Positions 16,625-19,245 of a stretch of DNA of 19,245 bases are shown one piece after another; positions within the stretch are counted from its first letter, which is position 1, and every line of letters starts with the position of its first letter. Both the position numbers and the translations under genes were made by a program. The notes under the pieces were generated by a model. That model had not been told where the DNA came from and searched no databases. It saw only the letters and a list, made by a program, of their open reading frames with translations. Source of the stretch: CAYRKT01 sp964425005 (GTDB lineage Bacteria > Synergistota > Synergistia > CAYRKT01); contig CAYRKT010000027.1 of assembly GCA_964425005.1 (NCBI GenBank), positions 1 through 19,245 on the forward strand. Reading direction: 5' to 3'.

Positions 16625-17122
16625 TCACCTCCTGGACCTGCAAACCTTGACCCTGGCCGGGCGAAGGACCACATCGCCCAGCGCGTATCCCCTGGATATC
16701 TCCTCCACCACCAGGCCGTCCTCCTCCCCCTCGCAGACCTCCACCGCCTCGTGGAGGGAGGGGTCGAAGCGGCTTCCCAGGGCCTCGATGGGCTTAAGCC
16801 CCTCCTCCGCCAGGACCGCCATCATCTGAGCCCTCACCATCCTGAGGCCCGAGCAGAGGGGGTCATCGGTCCCGGCGAAGGAGAGGGCCCTGTCCAGGTT
16901 GTCCAGCACCGGAAGGAGCTTCTCTATCAGGCCCCTGGCCGCAAGCCTCCTCTCCCTCTCCCTGGACTCCTCCACCCTGCGGCGGTAGTTGTGGAAGTCG
17001 GCCTTGAGGCGGGCGTAGTCCGCCTCCAGCTCCCTGACCTTCGAGCTCAGCTCCTCCCTCTCCTGGGAGAGCCTAGAGAGCATCTCCTCCAGCTCCTTCT
17101 TGGTGGGTCTTCTGGCGCTCAA
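16625..17122 (-). CDS. grpE: Nucleotide exchange factor GrpE
   Basis: A 165-residue protein that releases ADP from DnaK. The long N-terminal helix (about 5-50, KELEEMLSRLSQEREELSSK) runs into YARLKADFHNYRRRVEESRE. The four-helix segment includes KLLPVLDNLDRAL, and the C-terminal beta domain has GSRFDPSLHEAVEV and VVEEISRGYALGDVVLRPARVKV. All are GrpE hallmarks. The TTG start overlaps the hrcA stop (TTGA), and the stop lies only 5 nt before the dnaK ATG, so all three genes are tightly coupled. Confidence 0.97.
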   Translation of the reverse strand: MSARRPTKKELEEMLSRLSQEREELSSKVRELEADYARLKADFHNYRRRVEESRERERRLAARGLIEKLLPVLDNLDRALSFAGTDDPLCSGLRMVRAQMMAVLAEEGLKPIEALGSRFDPSLHEAVEVCEGEEDGLVVEEISRGYALGDVVLRPARVKVCRSRR

Positions 17123-18147
17123 GCGCCCTCCCTCCCCTCCTTCATGGCCGAGAGCGCCCTCTCCAGGACCAGGACGGCCCTCTCGTAGTCCATCCGCTTG
17201 GGCCCGAGCACCCCCAGCACTATCCTCAGCCCCTCCACCGTGCAGGAGGCCGTTATCACCGAAAGGTCCTGCATCCCCTCTATGGGGATGTCGCTCCCTA
17301 TGAGGACCTTCAGGTCCCCCTCGCCGGAAAGCTCCTCTAAGAGCCTGGAGAGCCTGCTCCCCTCCTCGAGCAGCTCCAGGACCACCTGAAGCCTGGCGAG
17401 ATCCGACATCTCGGGGACCTTCAGGATGTTGGAGGTCCCCCCGAAGAAGAGCCTCATCCTCCCGCAGTCCTCCGAGAGGAAGCTCTCCACCGTCTCGCAG
17501 GCGCTCCTGTAGAGCTCGAGCTGCCTCTGCAGGTAGGAGCCCAGGCTCCTGGAGACCTCCGACCAGGGCCTACCCACGAAGAGGGCCGATAGCTCCGAGG
17601 ATATCTGGGCGAGCTCCCCCTCCGAGATCTCCCTGGGGGGCTTAAAGCGCTTCCTCGCCAGGAAGCCGCCGCCCATCACCAGGACGAGCATCACGGAGCC
17701 GTCCTCCATCCTCATGAAGTCCAAAGCCTCCAGCCTCGACTCGCCGGTGGCGGAAAGCCCCGACAGGCCCACGCAGCTGGTGAGGCGCCCGAGCATCTGG
17801 GTGACCTGCTTGAGCCTCTCCTCCAGGTCCTCCCGGCACACGAGGAGGTCGCGAAAGAGCCCCTCCCACCCCTCCTCCCTGAGGGGCCTCCTGCGCCTCA
17901 GTATCTGGTCCACGTAAAGCCTGTAGGCCTTCTCCGTGGGAACCCTGCCGGCCGAGGCGTGGGGCTGGTAGAAGTAGCCCATGCTCTCCAGGTCCGCCAT
18001 CTCGTTTCGAACGGTGGCGGGACTCGCCCACTTTATGTACTTCCTCACCACCGCCCTCGAGCCCACCGGCTCACCGGTGGACAGGTACTCGTATATCACC
18101 GCCAGCAAGACCTCCAGCTGCCTCTCGGTCAAGGCCAGACCCCCCAC
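17119..18147 (-). CDS. hrcA: Heat-inducible transcription repressor HrcA
   Basis: A 342-residue repressor of class I heat-shock genes. It binds CIRCE when its fold is supported by GroEL. The N-terminal winged helix is clear: LTERQLEVLLAVIYEYL, GEPVGSRAVVRKY, SPATVRNEMADLESMGY and QPHASAGRVPTEKAYRLYVD (about residues 6-80). The GAF-like domain includes SVMLVLVMGGG and LLFGGTSNIL, and near the end DLSVITASCTVEG and LGVLGPKRMDYERAV. The boundary is given at GTG 18147, which lacks a ribosome site. TTG 18132, seven bases after a GGGGGG run, would give the more usual N-terminus starting just before TERQ and is equally plausible. Confidence 0.96.
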   Translation of the reverse strand: MGGLALTERQLEVLLAVIYEYLSTGEPVGSRAVVRKYIKWASPATVRNEMADLESMGYFYQPHASAGRVPTEKAYRLYVDQILRRRRPLREEGWEGLFRDLLVCREDLEERLKQVTQMLGRLTSCVGLSGLSATGESRLEALDFMRMEDGSVMLVLVMGGGFLARKRFKPPREISEGELAQISSELSALFVGRPWSEVSRSLGSYLQRQLELYRSACETVESFLSEDCGRMRLFFGGTSNILKVPEMSDLARLQVVLELLEEGSRLSRLLEELSGEGDLKVLIGSDIPIEGMQDLSVITASCTVEGLRIVLGVLGPKRMDYERAVLVLERALSAMKEGREGA

Positions 18148-18153
18148 GTGTTG

Positions 18154-18180
18154 TTAGCACTCATAATCAGTGAGTGCTAA
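18154..18180. promoter_or_regulatory. CIRCE operator (HrcA binding site)
   Basis: A perfect inverted repeat TTAGCACTC - 9 nt - GAGTGCTAA, identical to the CIRCE consensus arms. It lies at about +10 to +36 of the predicted hrcA transcript and just before the hrcA start, giving autorepression of hrcA-grpE-dnaK by HrcA. Confidence 0.97.
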
Positions 18181-18195
18181 AGGATCCCAGGATAA

Positions 18196-18224
18196 AGGAT
18201 AGCATCGGTCCGCCGCCGTGTCAA
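18196..18224 (-). promoter_or_regulatory. Sigma70-type promoter of hrcA-grpE-dnaK
   Basis: On the minus strand a perfect -35 TTGACA (18224-18219), a 17-bp spacer and TATCCT (18201-18196). The transcription start is expected near 18189, immediately before CIRCE. Confidence 0.85.
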
Positions 18225-18233
18225 CGTCGGCGC

Positions 18234-18262
18234 TTGACCGGGCCGGGGAGAGGGGGTAGAAT
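18234..18262 (+). promoter_or_regulatory. Predicted promoter of the iron-sulfur membrane protein gene
   Basis: TTGACC (18234-18239), a 17-bp spacer and TAGAAT (18257-18262), each one mismatch from consensus. Transcription would start near 18269. It is back-to-back with the hrcA promoter; the two -35 boxes are 9 bp apart. Confidence 0.75.
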
Positions 18263-18273
18263 GTGGGAGAATT

Positions 18274-18289
18274 ATACCCATAGGGGTAT
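18274..18289. promoter_or_regulatory. Perfect palindromic operator candidate, CsoR/CstR-like
   Basis: ATACCC - ATAG - GGGTAT: two perfect 6-bp arms around 4 nt. It covers about +5 to +20 of the predicted transcript and ends one base before the ribosome site. The G/C tract with outer TA and 4-nt spacing resembles operators of the CsoR/CstR (DUF156) repressors, which respond to copper or to persulfide. No regulator gene of this family is in the window. Confidence 0.55.
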
Positions 18290-18304
18290 GGAGGTGTGCT
18301 GGGA

Positions 18305-18760
18305 TTGAGGGGTTTGGTGAGGTTCGCTTCGCTGGTTTTGTTCGTGGCGATGATATCGCTGGGCTTCTGGTATCCGCTGCTGGGGGTTTTGGTGATGGGC
18401 TACATGCTCCTCGTCCTCCTGGCGGGGGGCAGAAGGAGGTGGTGCTCGGCCTACTGTCCCAGGGGGAGCTTCTACGACCTGGTGGTGTCGCGCTTCTCGG
18501 GCAGGAGGCCCCTTCCCCGGTTACTCAGGAACGGACTAACTTGGAAGGCCCTCTTGCTCCTGCTCCTTACCGCCATGGGGCTTCAGCTTCTATGGGCTAG
18601 GCCCTGGGAGATGGAGGGGCTTAAGGCCCTCTCGGCGCTGGGGAGGATCTTCTACAGGGCCTGTTTAGTCTCCACCGCCGTGGGGGTACCTCTGGCCCTG
18701 CTCTTCAACCACAGGGCCTGGTGCGCCACCTGCCCGATCGGAAACCTGCTGAGGCTTTAG
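18305..18760 (+). CDS. Small membrane protein with two Cys-Pro iron-sulfur motifs (NapH/FixG/NosR-like fragment)
   Basis: A 151-residue protein with about four membrane segments (roughly 7-20, 23-41, 80-97 and 117-135). Two motifs of the membrane 4Fe-4S class are present: RRWCSAYCPRGSF (Cys47, Cys51) and RAWCATCPIGNLL (Cys140, Cys143) at the very end. These occur in NapH, NosR, FixG and related proteins, which move electrons from the membrane; this protein has none of their extra ferredoxin domains. The four Cys could hold one cluster. TTG at 18305 is chosen because GGAGGT lies 9 nt upstream; GTG at 18296 would directly abut that site. Stand-alone gene with its own promoter and a palindromic operator. 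Its redox partner is unknown. Confidence 0.75.
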   Translation: MRGLVRFASLVLFVAMISLGFWYPLLGVLVMGYMLLVLLAGGRRRWCSAYCPRGSFYDLVVSRFSGRRPLPRLLRNGLTWKALLLLLLTAMGLQLLWARPWEMEGLKALSALGRIFYRACLVSTAVGVPLALLFNHRAWCATCPIGNLLRL

Positions 18761-18763
18761 GAG

Positions 18764-18796
18764 AACAAAAGGGGCCGGGGAGAAAGCCCCGGCCCC
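18764..18796 (-). terminator. Intrinsic terminator of the porin-like gene
   Basis: A 10-bp perfect G/C stem (GGGGCCGGGG 18771-18780 and CCCCGGCCCC 18787-18796) with a 6-nt loop, followed on the minus strand by TTTTGTT. On the plus strand no T-run follows, though the stem could still protect the 3' end of the opposing iron-sulfur gene transcript, whose stop is 10 nt before it. Confidence 0.85.
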
Positions 18797-18813
18797 AAAG
18801 CCCCCAAGCCAGG

Positions 18814-19245
18814 CTAGAAGGAGACGTAGGTCCTGAAGCGGACGACGGAGTCGTCGCGATTGCCCTTAAGAGCAGTAGCAGCGGCGTTGTAGTCGGCGTT
18901 CTCGTAGAGGAGCTCCATGTACATGTTCTTGGTGTAGTTGTAGCGCACCGCCACCTCGTAGTCGGTCACAGAGGGATCGTCCGGGCCGGGAACGTTGAGC
19001 TTACCGCTCCTCAGGGCGACCCAGGTCGTCCAGCTGGGGTTCCACTCCTGGGTGAGCTTGACGAAGTAACCAGCGTAGCTCTCACCAGCACCAGGTTCCT
19101 CCATGACAGGGAAGTAGTTGCCGAAAGCAGGGTTATCCCACCAGGCGTTCTCATCGGCGTTGAAGACCTCGACGTCAACGGCGGTTATACCCAGCACCTT
19201 CTGGGGAACGGACACGCCGAGCTTCCAGAGGGAGGTGTTCTTGGC
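18814..19245 (-). CDS. Outer-membrane porin-like beta-barrel protein (partial, C-terminal end)
   Basis: The last 143 codons of a gene that enters from the right edge. The sequence alternates hydrophobic and polar residues with many aromatic ones: YAGYFVKLTQEW, TWVALRSGKL, DYEVAVRYNYTKNMYMELLYENADYN and VVRFRTYVSF. It ends in Phe, the usual last residue of outer-membrane barrel proteins recognised by the BAM complex. Acidic loops (DPSVTD, DENAWWDN) fit extracellular or turn regions. In Synergistota such barrels often carry an N-terminal SLH domain, but that part is outside the window. Codon use is more selective than in neighbours (AAC, GAG, TAC), suggesting high expression. A strong terminator follows. 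Confidence 0.75.
   Translation of the reverse strand, partial: AKNTSLWKLGVSVPQKVLGITAVDVEVFNADENAWWDNPAFGNYFPVMEEPGAGESYAGYFVKLTQEWNPSWTTWVALRSGKLNVPGPDDPSVTDYEVAVRYNYTKNMYMELLYENADYNAAATALKGNRDDSVVRFRTYVSF

Noticed and set aside
16620..16643. TTG start that would add eight residues to DnaK
   Set aside because: ATG at 16619 has GGAGGT at the right distance and matches the family N-terminus.
18771..18796. Bidirectional terminator serving the iron-sulfur gene as well
   Set aside because: The stem is symmetric but on the plus strand it is followed by AAAG and C-rich sequence, not by T's, so it is assigned to the minus strand only.

Overview
The window comes from a high-GC, diderm bacterium. 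The best guess is a thermophilic member of the Synergistota (Thermanaerovibrio-like), though no marker here proves it. Three lines point that way. An outer-membrane porin end (terminal Phe) and a type II secretion system imply an outer membrane. Heat-shock control by HrcA/CIRCE is a Gram-positive-like trait also found in deep-branching diderms. Arginine is written mostly as AGG and isoleucine often as ATA, as is common in thermophiles. TTG is the commonest start codon among the genes whose starts can be read.

Left part (1-6663, minus strand). One long operon is read right to left from a sigma70-type promoter at 6634-6663: rpmH, rnpA, yidD, yidC, jag/khpB, an lgt-family gene, then type II secretion genes gspJ, gspK, gspL, gspM and gspN (cut by the window edge). 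Most junctions overlap or nearly touch, and the jag and yidC gaps are about 40 nt. The familiar 'ribosomal protein L34 / RNase P / membrane insertase' block is thus joined to lipoprotein modification and to the pseudopilin and inner-membrane platform genes of a secretion machine.

Middle part (6723-12853). This is a surface-glycan block. Three paralogous GT4 glycosyltransferases and one GT2 glycosyltransferase form a minus-strand operon with a promoter at 11598-11626. A fourth GT4 paralogue is transcribed divergently on the plus strand (11648-12853). Its 3' end overlaps by 68 nt the end of a convergent PHP-domain phosphoesterase gene. That gene lies downstream of a UDP-glucuronate 4-epimerase-like gene (13687-14703). 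The epimerase could feed the glycosyltransferases with UDP-uronic acid.

Right part (14727-18224, minus strand). The heat-shock operon hrcA-grpE-dnaK has a textbook promoter (TTGACA, 17 bp, TATCCT), a perfect CIRCE operator and a strong GAAA-tetraloop terminator. dnaJ is not adjacent.

Right end. Divergent from hrcA is a small membrane protein with two Cys-Pro iron-sulfur motifs. It has its own good promoter, and just downstream of the predicted start of transcription lies a perfect ATACCC-N4-GGGTAT palindrome that resembles CsoR/CstR-family operators. A strong terminator and the C-terminal end of a porin-like outer-membrane protein close the window. The regulated iron-sulfur gene and the paralogous GT4 array are the most interesting accessory elements. 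No mobile element, CRISPR array, rRNA or tRNA was recognised.
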